Assembly: GCF_000473245.1 (NCBI RefSeq)
Contig: NC_022524.1
Span: forward strand, 2,132,501 to 2,196,500
Source of the DNA: Bacillus infantis NRRL B-14911
GTDB taxonomy: Bacteria; Bacillota; Bacilli; Bacillales; Cytobacillaceae
Length of the DNA stretch: 64,000 nt
Direction of reading: 5' to 3'
Part shown: in pieces, positions 1 through 8,050 of the stretch
Layout: each line of letters starts with the position of its first letter
Position numbering within the stretch: the stretch's first letter is position 1
Notes under the pieces: generated by a model
What the model was told of the DNA's origin: nothing
What the model saw: the letters and a program-made list of their open reading frames with translations, nothing else
The model's database searches: none
Made by a program: the position numbers and the translations under genes

Positions 1-1269
1 CTGAAATTCAATCGTTGTGAATGGATCTCCGACTGCTACGTTCTGAAACGTTACATTTCCGCTGATTATGGCGCCATTTGTGTAATTTGTATGTGTGCTG
101 ACGGAGGTACCGTTGTTAAAGGTGCCTATTACAGTTACAGGGCGGGCATCAAATGCAGGGCCTTGCATCAAGTAAACATCCTCTGCAGCCTGGCTCGTTT
201 GGATTGTCACATTTCTCGGTGTTGAAGACCCAAAGTTTGCCAGATCGGCGTTCCCGAGCACCCATGGTCCAAGCCCCAACAGCTGGACATGCCGTGCCGG
301 CGGAATCGTAATATCTTCATCAAATACAGAATTGGCTGCAATCAGAATAACCAGCCTTGCACGCATCCCGAATGTGACTGCCAAAGCACTGCTTGTGGCA
401 GCTGTAATGGCGGCCTGCAGAGAGTTGAATGGATTGAGAGGGGAGCCGTCGCCTGGTCCAGGTGCACTGGAGTCTGCCCAGAATACGGTTTCTTCTCCCC
501 ATAGGAAGTCGCTTGGACCTTGAGGACCTTGTTCGCCTTGCGGGCCAGTAGAGCCTGTAGTTCCTTGAGGACCCTGAGGACCTTGAGCCCCTTGTTCTCC
601 AGTGCCCTGAGGACCTTGTTCGCCTTGAGGACCTTGAACCCCTGTATTGCCTTGAGAACCTTGGACGCCTTGGGGGCCTTGAGCGCCAGTGGCGCCGGTA
701 CTGCCCTGAGGACCTTGAGCACCGGTGGCGCCAGTGCTGCCTTGAGGGCCTTGAGCGCCAGTGGCACCAGTACTGCCCTGAGGGCCTTGAGTGCCAGTGG
801 CGCCAGTACTGCCTTGGGGGCCTTGAGCGCCAGTGGCGCCAGTGCTGCCTTGAGGACCTTGATCACCGGTAGCCCCAGTGCTGCCTTGAGGGCCCTGAGG
901 CCCTTGCACCCCTTGGTTAGATCCGAGAAGCTCGTCTGATACTACACGATGTGCAGCAACAAGCTGTCCTGCCACATCTCTGCCCCAGACAGAAATTTGA
1001 GTACTGGCTTCAGCTGGGCCGCTGGTTGTGAATACAAATTCAAATGCATCAAAATTAGCGGTAAGGTTTCTGGTGATAACCTGGTTTGGTCCGATATTGA
1101 TGTTTTCAAGTGCATATAATATCCTGGTGCCATTCAGCCTGTATCCCTGAAGCAGTACTGTCGAAGCGTTTACTGAATCCCTGTTATCTATCTTAATATT
1201 TACTGTCCTTGTTAGCCTGTTGCCGCCTACAGGTATATTGGAAATAGGTCCAGTAGATAAAACAGCCAT
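1..1269 (-). CDS. Collagen-like (BclA-type) spore surface protein, 3' end outside the window
   Basis: The frame stays open from an ATG at 1269 to the window edge, so the C-terminus is missing. Residues 1 to about 117 form a domain nearly parallel to that of the next gene (both start MA-LSTGPI and contain VSVWGRD and VVSDELLG or IVSDELLG). Residues about 118-250 are Gly-X-Y triplets rich in GPQ, GST and GAT. A non-collagen part follows from about residue 251, opening with [16 protein letters not shown], a signature common at the start of right-handed beta-helix domains. AGGAGG lies just before the ATG. Collagen-like proteins of spore formers make up the hair-like nap of the exosporium and are often glycosylated; that role here is inferred from the domain plan and the nearby glycosyltransferase. 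It could also be another cell-surface filament. Confidence 0.8.
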   Translation of the reverse strand, partial: MAVLSTGPISNIPVGGNRLTRTVNIKIDNRDSVNASTVLLQGYRLNGTRILYALENINIGPNQVITRNLTANFDAFEFVFTTSGPAEASTQISVWGRDVAGQLVAAHRVVSDELLGSNQGVQGPQGPQGSTGATGDQGPQGSTGATGAQGPQGSTGATGTQGPQGSTGATGAQGPQGSTGATGAQGPQGSTGATGAQGPQGVQGSQGNTGVQGPQGEQGPQGTGEQGAQGPQGPQGTTGSTGPQGEQGPQGPSDFLWGEETVFWADSSAPGPGDGSPLNPFNSLQAAITAATSSALAVTFGMRARLVILIAANSVFDEDITIPPARHVQLLGLGPWVLGNADLANFGSSTPRNVTIQTSQAAEDVYLMQGPAFDARPVTVIGTFNNGTSVSTHTNYTNGAIISGNVTFQNVAVGDPFTTIEFQ

Positions 1270-1480
1270 AAGTTGTCCTCCTTTGCTAATTGATTTTAGA
1301 GATGAAATTCTAGTAAACTCTTTCATTCTCATATTTATTTTATTATTGTTTCTGACCAATGCTTGTGAGTTTGTCCATCCGATGTAGCTGATTTTAAGAT
1401 CCGTAGCAGAAAGATATAAGCAGGAAGAATATGCACTGCGTATTTTTATTGCTGGGTTTTTCGTTCAGTTCAGAAACATA

Positions 1481-1517
1481 AAAAAGCCTGCCGGCTCAGT
1501 AAATTGAACCTGCAGGC
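1481..1517 (-). terminator. Rho-independent terminator after the second collagen gene
   Basis: Two 13-nt arms (1486-1498 and 1505-1517) pair with one mismatch and one G-T around a 6-nt loop, followed on the minus strand by a T run. It lies after the collagen gene ending at 1599 and before the next one. Apart from this hairpin and the promoter region of the first gene I see nothing in 1270-1598. Confidence 0.8.
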
Positions 1518-1598
1518 AGTTTTCAATAATAGAAGGAATAGATTCTAAAACTTCTTGCCAATCAGGCCACTGTTTGGCCTTGAAGATCCAGGAGGGCC

Positions 1599-2801
1599 TT
1601 AGGCTCCAGTTTCTCCCTGAGGACCTTGCTCCCCTTGAGGACCTTGCTCCCCTTGAGGACCTTGCTCTCCTTGAGGGCCAGTTGCGCCTTGAGCGCCAGT
1701 GGCTCCCTGAGGACCTTGCTCTCCTTGAGGGCCAGTTGCGCCTTGAGCGCCAGTTTCTCCCTGAGGACCTTGCTCTCCTTGCGGGCCAGTTGCGCCTTGA
1801 GCGCCAGTGACTCCCTGAGGACCTTGCTCTCCTTGCGGGCCAGTTGCGCCTTGAGCGCCAGTTTCTCCCTGAGGACCTTGCTCTCCTTGCGGGCCAGTTG
1901 CGCCTTGAGCGCCAGTGACTCCCTGAGGACCTTGCTCTCCTTGAGGGCCAGTTGCGCCTTGAGCGCCAGTGGCCCCCTGAGGACCTTGCTCTCCTTGAGG
2001 GCCAGTTGCGCCTTGAGCGCCAGTGACTCCCTGAGGACCTTGCTCTCCTTGCGGGCCAGTTGCGCCTTGAGCGCCAGTGGCTCCCTGAGGACCTTGCTCT
2101 CCTTGCGGGCCAGTTGCGCCTTGAGCTCCAGTAGATCCTTGAGGACCCTGTGAACCTTGAACACCAGTGGCTCCCTGAGGACCTTGAGCGCCTTGCGCCC
2201 CCGTTACTCCAGTCGGGCCCTGTGAACCTTGAGCGCCAGTGGCTCCTTGAGGACCTTGAGCGCCTTGAGCCCCCGTTGTTCCAGTCGGACCCTGTGAACC
2301 TTGAGCCCCAGTAGTACCTTGAGGGCCTTGAGCGCCATTTGCTCCAGTGACTCCCTGAGGACCTTGAGACCCCTGTGCACCAGTCGCACCGGTTGGCCCT
2401 TGAGCACCTTGAATGCCACTAGGACCTTGAGGACCTTGAGCGCCTTGATCTGATCCTAATAGTTCATCAGAAACGATGCGGTGTGCAGCTACCAATCCTC
2501 CAGCAGCATCACGGCCCCAAACAGAAACCTGAATATCCTCTTCCGCAGCTCCTCCAGTTGTGAACACAAATTCAAAGCTGTCGAAATTTGCAAAGTAGTT
2601 TCTTGTTATGACAGAGTTTGCCGGAACGTTCAACAGTTCAGAGACATACAGAGTTCGCGATCCATTCAGCTGATAACCCTGAATTAAAATTGTGCCTGGG
2701 CTTGCTCCATTCCTATTGTCAATTTTAACTGTGACCGTCCTTGTTTGCCTTGAACCGCTTACTGCGGGATTAAGAATTGGGCCGGTTGACAATATTGCCA
2801 T
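1599..2801 (-). CDS. Collagen-like (BclA-type) spore surface protein, possibly cut short by a stop codon
   Basis: The 400-residue protein has an N-terminal domain of about 125 residues homologous to the neighbouring collagen gene, then Gly-X-Y triplets to its last residue. ATG 2801 is chosen because GGGAGG lies 7-8 nt upstream; an earlier in-frame TTG at 2819 would put that site inside the gene. The 3' half is built of near-identical 18-codon units. It ends at TAA (1599-1601) in the middle of the triplet pattern: a CAA there would give the usual GAQ and extend the frame by 17 codons (GPPGSS to IGKKF) to a TAG just before the terminator. A nonsense mutation, readthrough or real shortening are all possible. 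Expected role is exosporium nap or another spore-surface filament. Confidence 0.8.
   Translation of the reverse strand: MAILSTGPILNPAVSGSRQTRTVTVKIDNRNGASPGTILIQGYQLNGSRTLYVSELLNVPANSVITRNYFANFDSFEFVFTTGGAAEEDIQVSVWGRDAAGGLVAAHRIVSDELLGSDQGAQGPQGPSGIQGAQGPTGATGAQGSQGPQGVTGANGAQGPQGTTGAQGSQGPTGTTGAQGAQGPQGATGAQGSQGPTGVTGAQGAQGPQGATGVQGSQGPQGSTGAQGATGPQGEQGPQGATGAQGATGPQGEQGPQGVTGAQGATGPQGEQGPQGATGAQGATGPQGEQGPQGVTGAQGATGPQGEQGPQGETGAQGATGPQGEQGPQGVTGAQGATGPQGEQGPQGETGAQGATGPQGEQGPQGATGAQGATGPQGEQGPQGEQGPQGEQGPQGETGA
1615..2140 (-). repeat. 54-bp in-frame tandem repeats inside the collagen gene
   Basis: About nine units of 54 bp (18 codons, six Gly-X-Y triplets of the form [16 protein letters not shown]) differ mainly at one variable triplet position (GAT, GVT or GET). 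Near-identity between units points to recent expansion by slippage or recombination, so copy number probably varies between strains and the assembly is least secure here. Confidence 0.85.
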
Positions 2802-2952
2802 ATAATAACCTCCCTTCAACGTGAGTCCAAGTCAATACGATTATGACAAGCTATCGTATTTCTCTATATAATATTTTGGAGCAAAAGTTTTGTCAGTGAG
2901 TTTGTCCCTGTACTGTTGCGGATTTTATTAAAATTCTATTGGCAGAGCAGAC

Positions 2953-2989
2953 AAAAATGCCGCCCCGGAATCATTCCCGGAAAGCGGCA
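2953..2989 (-). terminator. Terminator after the glycosyltransferase gene
   Basis: On the minus strand TGCCGC (2984-2989) pairs with GCGGCA (2958-2963) around an inner CCGG stem and is followed by a T run. It separates the glycosyltransferase unit from the collagen gene promoter region (2820-2950). Confidence 0.8.
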
Positions 2990-2994
2990 GAGAA

Positions 2995-3888
2995 CTAGAA
3001 ATCTATTTTGAATTTGGCAAAAAACCAGTCATCATCATACCTTCGCCTTGCAAGATAAGCCTGCTTCTTTTCCAGTGCACCTTGCGCAAGCACTTTTCTC
3101 TCAATTTCTTTTTCATTCCCATTGATCAGCATTTTTCTGGTTTTGTAGATTCTTGCAGGGCTGAAGTGAAGGTAAGCCAGCCTGAGCAAATTATAAAAAT
3201 ATTCATCAAGTTCAACTCTATAAGGCTGTACCTTCCTGAATAAGTGAAGCACTTTAGCTTTTGGCTGAACATGGCATTTATACCCGAACAGCCAAAGCTT
3301 GATTGAAATCTCCACATCCTCATATCCCCAAACTGGAAACCCAGTCTCAAAACCTCCCGCTTCCTCAAAGACCGATCGATTGATGGCAAAGCATCCTCCC
3401 GGCAGGATGGCAGTCTCAAAAAGATCGTCCTGTTTGACATTCCAGTGTGTCCGGATCTTTGAAGATCTCTCATTTACCCATAATGTCTGGCCATAGCCGG
3501 TGAAATGGGGGTTGCCGATGGCCCCGATGGCAGGTGTGACGGCATCGGTCAGGCCTGTTAGAAGAGGCTCGATCAGCAGGTCCAGCCAATAGTCTTCAAA
3601 CTCCAGATGGGCATCACAGAAGACGAGCACTTGTCCTTTTGCAAGCTTGGCTCCTTCATTCCTCGCATTGGCTGCTCCGACACCGTCTGTCGTGATGAGA
3701 CTGATGTTTTTATCCAAATAATCAGCTTTCAAAAAGTCACAGCATTGATCAGTTGAACGATCATCGACAATTATCAATTCATAAGGCTGGCGAATCGGGG
3801 CCGAGAAGAATGATTCCAGCGTTTTTTTTACATTTTCGCCTTCGTTTTTCACGGGGAAGATGATAGAAGCAAGTGCAGTTTCAGTCAA
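2995..3888 (-). CDS. Family 2 (GT-A fold) glycosyltransferase
   Basis: The N-terminus (SIIFPVKNEGENV) and the LIIVDDRSTD motif are typical of GT2 enzymes. FCDAHLEF gives a DxH metal-binding motif, the variant seen in GalNAc-transferase-like GT-A enzymes. GGCFAINRSVFEEAGGFE followed by WGYEDVEISIKLW matches the acceptor-side GGxFxxxR and W-EDxE motifs of that group. No membrane segment is visible, so it is probably cytoplasmic. TTG 3888 is preferred because AGGAG lies 10 nt before it; GTG 3897 has only 1 nt of spacing. It is the second gene of an operon with the unknown protein upstream and lies directly behind two collagen-like genes. I infer glycosylation of exosporium collagen or another spore polymer; donor and acceptor are unknown. 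Confidence 0.8.
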   Translation of the reverse strand: MTETALASIIFPVKNEGENVKKTLESFFSAPIRQPYELIIVDDRSTDQCCDFLKADYLDKNISLITTDGVGAANARNEGAKLAKGQVLVFCDAHLEFEDYWLDLLIEPLLTGLTDAVTPAIGAIGNPHFTGYGQTLWVNERSSKIRTHWNVKQDDLFETAILPGGCFAINRSVFEEAGGFETGFPVWGYEDVEISIKLWLFGYKCHVQPKAKVLHLFRKVQPYRVELDEYFYNLLRLAYLHFSPARIYKTRKMLINGNEKEIERKVLAQGALEKKQAYLARRRYDDDWFFAKFKIDF

Positions 3889-3925
3889 TTTACTCACTCT
3901 CCTTTAAGGCTGATTGCAATATCAT

Positions 3926-4543
3926 TCAAAAAACCGGGAAGACCCTTTTTTCAGCTTCTTCAAGCGTTATCTGTCCAGCCAAATAGCTGCAAATGAGCGA
4001 ATAATTGAAATGAATGCTGAATAAGTTCCTGTCCAGCGAATGGGCAGCAGCTTTAAGATGGATATAAGGAGGGAGAATATAGGCGGTGATTGTCTTCGGG
4101 CTTTCTGCCAATTTCTTCGTATCGCCCTGGGCAATGATGAATTTCCTTGAAATAGGCGGATAAGACAGCAGAATGATATCTTTGTTTTCAGCATCTGCGG
4201 GGAATTTTTCTATATCTGATTTCCGGCTGAGCTTTTCTGCCAGATCCTCAGGCAAGGCGGTCTTCTGTATCTGCTCTCTTTCTATCAAGTACAGGAGTTT
4301 CGGGATATTCCATTTGATCTGATAATATTCCGCATTATTTAACGGAATTTCTGCCATTACCATTTCATCCTCATTTACTATATAAGGGGCTTCATTCCCG
4401 GAATCGAGTTTATTCTTATAATACAGCAGTGTCTTTTTTAGATCTTTCGGAGGCTTGTTGACAAGGCTGAACCCGTTTCTTACTACAAGCTGTTCCATAT
4501 AATCCACAGTCAGAAAGCGGTCAAGCAGAAAGCTTTTTTTCAA
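3926..4543 (-). CDS. Unknown protein, first gene of the glycosyltransferase operon
   Basis: I do not recognise this 205-residue protein. It starts at TTG 4543, supported by GGGG 8 nt upstream. It is hydrophilic with no signal peptide or clear membrane segment, and has a mixed alpha/beta look (ENKDIILLSYPPISRKFIIAQGD in the centre, TAYILPPYIHLKAAAHSL after it). Its stop is about 38 nt before the glycosyltransferase start, so both are probably on one transcript. A partner in the same surface-polymer task is a guess from position only. Confidence 0.6.
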   Translation of the reverse strand: MKKSFLLDRFLTVDYMEQLVVRNGFSLVNKPPKDLKKTLLYYKNKLDSGNEAPYIVNEDEMVMAEIPLNNAEYYQIKWNIPKLLYLIEREQIQKTALPEDLAEKLSRKSDIEKFPADAENKDIILLSYPPISRKFIIAQGDTKKLAESPKTITAYILPPYIHLKAAAHSLDRNLFSIHFNYSLICSYLAGQITLEEAEKRVFPVF

Positions 4544-4662
4544 TTAGATCACCCCTGCATATACATATTGCCGATCATTCTTTTCGTGCCTGTATCGTGT
4601 AACGGAGAAGTAAAATTCACATATAGATAAATAAGATAAATGCCTCAGAAGGAGGGGATGCA

Positions 4663-5889
4663 ATGAAAAAGGATGCAGGTCAATCAGCACCGGAAGAAAT
4701 TGAAGATCTGGAGTCATGGGAGCCGGAAAGCATTTTCAATTTTTTGGATACCTCCAGGCATAATTTAAACAGCATAAAGAAATCTCTGCTCTTTTACAAT
4801 GGGAAAACAAAAGAACTTCTGTCAGACATCGCGATATTAGAGCAGGAGACAGCTGCGGTTCCGGCCCCGGCAATAGACCGGCCAGAACAAGAAGAAGAGG
4901 AAGCAGTTTCCGGCCAAGAGAATGACTTCAGGGCAAATGAGCTGCTTAAAGACATTTTAATAAAAATCAATCAGATCCAGGCGGAAAATCAAGAACTCAG
5001 GCGGGATATGAAAAAGAAAAACCAAACCATTAATGAATATGCCCGGCAGAGAATGGATATGTACAATCAAATTTCAAACCTCGAGTTTTTATTGACTTCC
5101 TCCGCGCAGAAAAACCAGGAGCTGGAGAAAGAGCTCAGACAAAGGGAATGGGAGTATAAAAGGAAGCTGAAGGAGACTGGAAAATTTGAGGACGATATGG
5201 CCATCAAGCTGGAGGAAGAAACACAAAAGCTTTCCAGCCTCGCCTTAAAGGCAGGTGAACTGACCGGCAGTAAATATCACGAAGACAGAAGAAACATTCT
5301 CATGCATCTCCAGTCCAGCCTGGCAGGGATGATGACTATGAGGGAAGCACAAACCAAATGGTTCGGAGAAATGAAAGGCACCTTTCAACATATAACAGAA
5401 AAATGGGTGACTGATGGATTCACATTGCCTACTCCAGAAGAGCAAGACGTGAATACTATAAAAAGAGGGAGCTGGATACATTTGCTAAGGTCTTGGTGGA
5501 ATAATGAAAGTCAGACGCAAAGTTTAGCAAAGCTTGAGGAGCTTCAGGATAAAATCAAGGAACTGCATTCTCTTTTAAGCTCATATGAAAATCTGCTAAG
5601 CGATATGAACGGGCATTTTGAGCGTTATGAAGAAAATGAAGTGCAATATACAAGCGAAATGAAAGAGCTGAAAGAACAGATCCGCGATTTCATCAAAAGG
5701 GATGAAGAATACCTTCAGAAAACGAAAGAGCTGGAGGCCGAACTTGCCGATTATAAAGAACAGAACTTGAAGCTTGGCGGCAAAGTGAAAGAAATGGAGC
5801 AGCGTGATAAAGAACTCAAGACCAAAGTGGAAACCATGAAAAAGAGATCTGCAGGCAAAATCCAGCAGGCAAAAAATGCCGCTTCCTAA
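4663..5889 (+). CDS. Long coiled-coil protein of unknown function
   Basis: The 408-residue protein is dominated by heptad-like stretches rich in Glu, Lys, Gln and Leu at about 90-200 and 280-400. An acidic segment lies at about 60-85 (PEQEEEEAVSGQE), and a Trp-rich insert, GSWIHLLRSWWNNESQ, at about 268-283 breaks the coil. The C-terminus is basic (MKKRSAGKIQQAKNAAS). No signal peptide or membrane segment is seen. The start is set by AAGGAGGGG before ATG 4663. Two small genes follow closely on the same strand. A structural or scaffold role in the spore is plausible from the neighbouring collagen locus but nothing in the sequence proves it. Confidence 0.75.
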   Translation: MKKDAGQSAPEEIEDLESWEPESIFNFLDTSRHNLNSIKKSLLFYNGKTKELLSDIAILEQETAAVPAPAIDRPEQEEEEAVSGQENDFRANELLKDILIKINQIQAENQELRRDMKKKNQTINEYARQRMDMYNQISNLEFLLTSSAQKNQELEKELRQREWEYKRKLKETGKFEDDMAIKLEEETQKLSSLALKAGELTGSKYHEDRRNILMHLQSSLAGMMTMREAQTKWFGEMKGTFQHITEKWVTDGFTLPTPEEQDVNTIKRGSWIHLLRSWWNNESQTQSLAKLEELQDKIKELHSLLSSYENLLSDMNGHFERYEENEVQYTSEMKELKEQIRDFIKRDEEYLQKTKELEAELADYKEQNLKLGGKVKEMEQRDKELKTKVETMKKRSAGKIQQAKNAAS

Positions 5890-5907
5890 AGGCAGGACCA
5901 GGATAAA

Positions 5908-6156
5908 ATGCATCCGCGGCAAAACCAGAATTCAATGGGAAATTCCCAGAGAAGCACAGCAATGATGATGCCGCCAAGAAAGCCCGAATCCTCAAAAGAT
6001 CAGACAGCAGAAATGGCTGAGGCACTTATCAGAAGGGCCAGGGACAAAGCAAGGAATGATAAAAATCAGAACCAGGACAACAAGATGGAGCTGATCCAAA
6101 AATATTATCCCCAAGCAAAATCCCAATCAAGTGTTTTCAATCCATTTAAAAATTGA
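5908..6156 (+). CDS. Small Gln/Asn/Met-rich protein of unknown function
   Basis: This 82-residue, basic, low-complexity protein begins MHPRQNQNSMGN, has a central helix-prone stretch (AEMAEALIRRARDKAR) and ends in KSQSSVFNPFKN. It lies 18 nt after the coiled-coil gene with only a weak ribosome site (AGGAT) before the ATG, suggesting translational coupling. Composition resembles small spore coat proteins, but I cannot assign a family. Confidence 0.5.
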   Translation: MHPRQNQNSMGNSQRSTAMMMPPRKPESSKDQTAEMAEALIRRARDKARNDKNQNQDNKMELIQKYYPQAKSQSSVFNPFKN

Positions 6157-6192
6157 TCATCATCCGGGTAAAATAATCAGGGAGTGAGAGAA

Positions 6193-6390
6193 ATGGAACA
6201 GGCCAGAAAATTCTATGAAAGCTTCAAAAAAGGAAAGAAGTTTCCTGCCGGAAAGATTACCGGCGAAGCCAAAAAGAAAAATTTGCTGGAAAATAAAAAC
6301 CAGCTGCTTCCCAGCGGGGACAGCACAACATATGTCTCAGGCGCTGCCGGCGGTAAACGCCCGCGCCGCAGAACCTGCTGCGGCCGTTAG
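6193..6390 (+). CDS. Small basic protein with a Cys-Cys tail, unknown function
   Basis: The start is ATG 6193, because GGGAG lies 8 nt before it; an upstream in-frame GTG overlaps that site. The 65-residue protein is Lys-rich in its first half (FYESFKKGKKFPAGK) and ends GGKRPRRRTCCGR. It is the third gene in the run after the coiled-coil gene. No family recognised. The Arg-rich double-Cys end could serve in cross-linking, which is speculation. Confidence 0.5.
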   Translation: MEQARKFYESFKKGKKFPAGKITGEAKKKNLLENKNQLLPSGDSTTYVSGAAGGKRPRRRTCCGR

Positions 6391-6498
6391 ACTGATTAAT
6401 CATTTGTCCTTCCTGCTTCAAACACCAGCATCACAGCCACAGGAATAATAAGCTGTCTATAGGGCAGAAAGAAGCTGCAGCATTATAAGGATAGACTC

Positions 6499-6530
6499 AG
6501 ACAGAGCGGACCCGCTTCTGGTCTTTCTAT
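6499..6530 (+). terminator. Possible terminator after the coiled-coil gene cluster
   Basis: Arms at 6499-6508 and 6513-6524 can form an imperfect hairpin with a GACC loop, followed by a short T-rich stretch. The gene-free stretch 6391-6849 holds this, a clearer terminator at 6692-6726 and nothing else I can name. Confidence 0.35.
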
Positions 6531-6691
6531 CTGCGATATGAATATAAGCATAGATCCCTTCTGGAAAAAAACTTTGCGCTGACCAGCACACTAGTACAGT
6601 TATAGCCAAAAATAAAGTTTCACATAAAATAGAGTTAGTGACAGATCCTTTCTAATATAAGAATAAGTTGTGTAAAAGAGCGTATAAGAAA

Positions 6692-6726
6692 GGCTCCTGG
6701 ATACGGGAAATCCAGGAGTCTTTTTC
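6692..6726 (+). terminator. Rho-independent terminator
   Basis: CTCCTGGAT (6694-6702) pairs perfectly with ATCCAGGAG (6710-6718), followed by five T residues. No gene ends just before it; it may stop readthrough from the 4663-6390 genes or end an unannotated short RNA starting near 6600. Confidence 0.75.
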
Positions 6727-6849
6727 GTGTCTTGATTCAGGAGACAGTACCGATATGCTTTACCTTTCAAAACAGAGCCCCTTAAGCGTACAGATTATAT
6801 GAGTTTATGGAACGTACCTTGCGGTTTTGTTTATATTATGTTAATTTTC

Positions 6850-6870
6850 AAAATAGTGTAACACTATTTT
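6850..6870 (+). promoter_or_regulatory. Perfect 21-bp palindrome, probable operator
   Basis: Two 10-bp arms (AAAATAGTGT and ACACTATTTT) are exact inverted repeats around one central base, ending 18 nt before the TTG start of the flavoprotein gene. A plausible promoter lies just upstream (TTGCGG near 6819). Size and symmetry suit a TetR- or MarR-type repressor; the cognate regulator is not in the window. Confidence 0.6.
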
Positions 6871-6888
6871 TACGGAAGGGGTAATCTA

Positions 6889-7857
6889 TTGAATAGGTTG
6901 ACGGAGATTTTAAAAATCAAGTATCCGATCATACAAGGAGGCATGGGAAATATCAGCAGCAGCCGGCTTGCAGCCGCGGTTTCCAATGCCGGAGGGCTTG
7001 GCACCATAGGGATAGGGACTATGCTCCCTAAAGAAATTGAAGCTAAGCTGCTTGCGCTGAGGAACCTGACAAGCAGGCCATTCGCTGTCAATATTCCCAT
7101 CACCGTGTCCCCTTTTGCGGAAGAGGCAATGGAGCTTGCTGAAAAATACGGCGCAGCAGCTGTATCGCTTTCAGCTGGAAATCCCGCACCATATATAAGC
7201 CGGCTGAAGTCTAAAGGAATCAAAACCATTGCTGTCACTGCATCGGTCAGACAGGCTGAAAAGGCGGAAGCTTCAGGAGCGGACATTATTTCTGCTGAAG
7301 GCTATGAAGCAGCAGGCATCAATTCCAGGCTGGAAACGACAACGCTTTCTCTTATCCCCCAGATCTGCAGCAGGGTCAACATTCCGGTGGCGGCAGCAGG
7401 CGGGATCAGCGATGGAAGAGGAATGGCTTCTGTATTCATGCTAGGTGCAAGCGGCGTGCAGATCGGCACGCGCCTCATCGCAGTCAAAGAGGCACCTTTC
7501 CACGAAAATTACAAAAATGCTCTGCTTGATGCCAGCGATGCAAGCACGATCATAGTCGGCAGAAGTGCAGGGCAGATCCGAAGAATACTGCATACAGAGT
7601 ATGCTGATTTTCTGCTTCAGAAAGAAACAGAAAATCCTTCTGAATACAGCTTATTTACTAATGAAGATTATCATAAAAAAGGAGCTCTTGAAGGAGATGG
7701 GGTGAGAGGGTTCATGAATGCCGGGCAGACCGCCGGGCTTATTGCAGATATTCCGGCGGTTGCCGATCTGTTTAAGCGGATGATGGAAGAGGCGGAAGAA
7801 GCTATCGAAAAAACAGCAGGCCAGTTTAAAGTTTTCAGTAAAGCCCGGCAGCAATAA
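6889..7857 (+). CDS. FMN-dependent nitronate monooxygenase / FabK-like enoyl reductase family protein
   Basis: The 322-residue protein has the full TIM-barrel pattern of this family: YPIIQGGM at the N-terminus, NAGGLGTIG, AVNIPIT, and the phosphate-binding PVAAAGGISDGRG and GVQIGTR. Start is TTG 6889 with GGAAGGGG upstream. The family includes nitronate monooxygenases and enoyl-ACP reductase II. At the usual EAGGHxG site, where His is the catalytic residue of FabK and nitronate monooxygenases, this protein reads YEAAGINSRLE, so that His is absent. The substrate is therefore unclear, and this may be a distinct subfamily. It is monocistronic and sits behind a strong palindrome. Confidence 0.75.
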   Translation: MNRLTEILKIKYPIIQGGMGNISSSRLAAAVSNAGGLGTIGIGTMLPKEIEAKLLALRNLTSRPFAVNIPITVSPFAEEAMELAEKYGAAAVSLSAGNPAPYISRLKSKGIKTIAVTASVRQAEKAEASGADIISAEGYEAAGINSRLETTTLSLIPQICSRVNIPVAAAGGISDGRGMASVFMLGASGVQIGTRLIAVKEAPFHENYKNALLDASDASTIIVGRSAGQIRRILHTEYADFLLQKETENPSEYSLFTNEDYHKKGALEGDGVRGFMNAGQTAGLIADIPAVADLFKRMMEEAEEAIEKTAGQFKVFSKARQQ

Positions 7858-7976
7858 GTAAGATGAAGATTAATAGTTTTAATTAACTAAATCTTTAGAA
7901 TATTATTGACATATTTTAAAACCAGGTGATAATATAACGGTGTAAAAACGCTGATGAGATAATTTATCATATTTTA

Positions 7977-7990
7977 TGTAAGCGATTACA
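7977..7990 (+). promoter_or_regulatory. CcpA catabolite-responsive element (cre)
   Basis: The 14-mer fits the cre consensus TGWAANCGNTNWCA at every fixed position. It lies 61 nt before the lipoprotein start, where CcpA would be expected to repress the transporter operon on preferred sugars. Confidence 0.7.
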
Positions 7991-8050
7991 TAAATGCAGC
8001 AGAAGAGAGAGTCAGTGTGAGATGCCAATAATTTTGCAAGGGGGATTGTC

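Noticed and set aside
342-866. Long Ala/Leu-rich frames overlapping the collagen genes
   Set aside because: They are shadow frames of the Gly-X-Y repeat, without ribosome sites or family similarity.
7858-8050. T-box leader before the TrpXYZ-type operon
   Set aside because: No T-box sequence and no terminator/antiterminator pair; the space holds a cre box instead.
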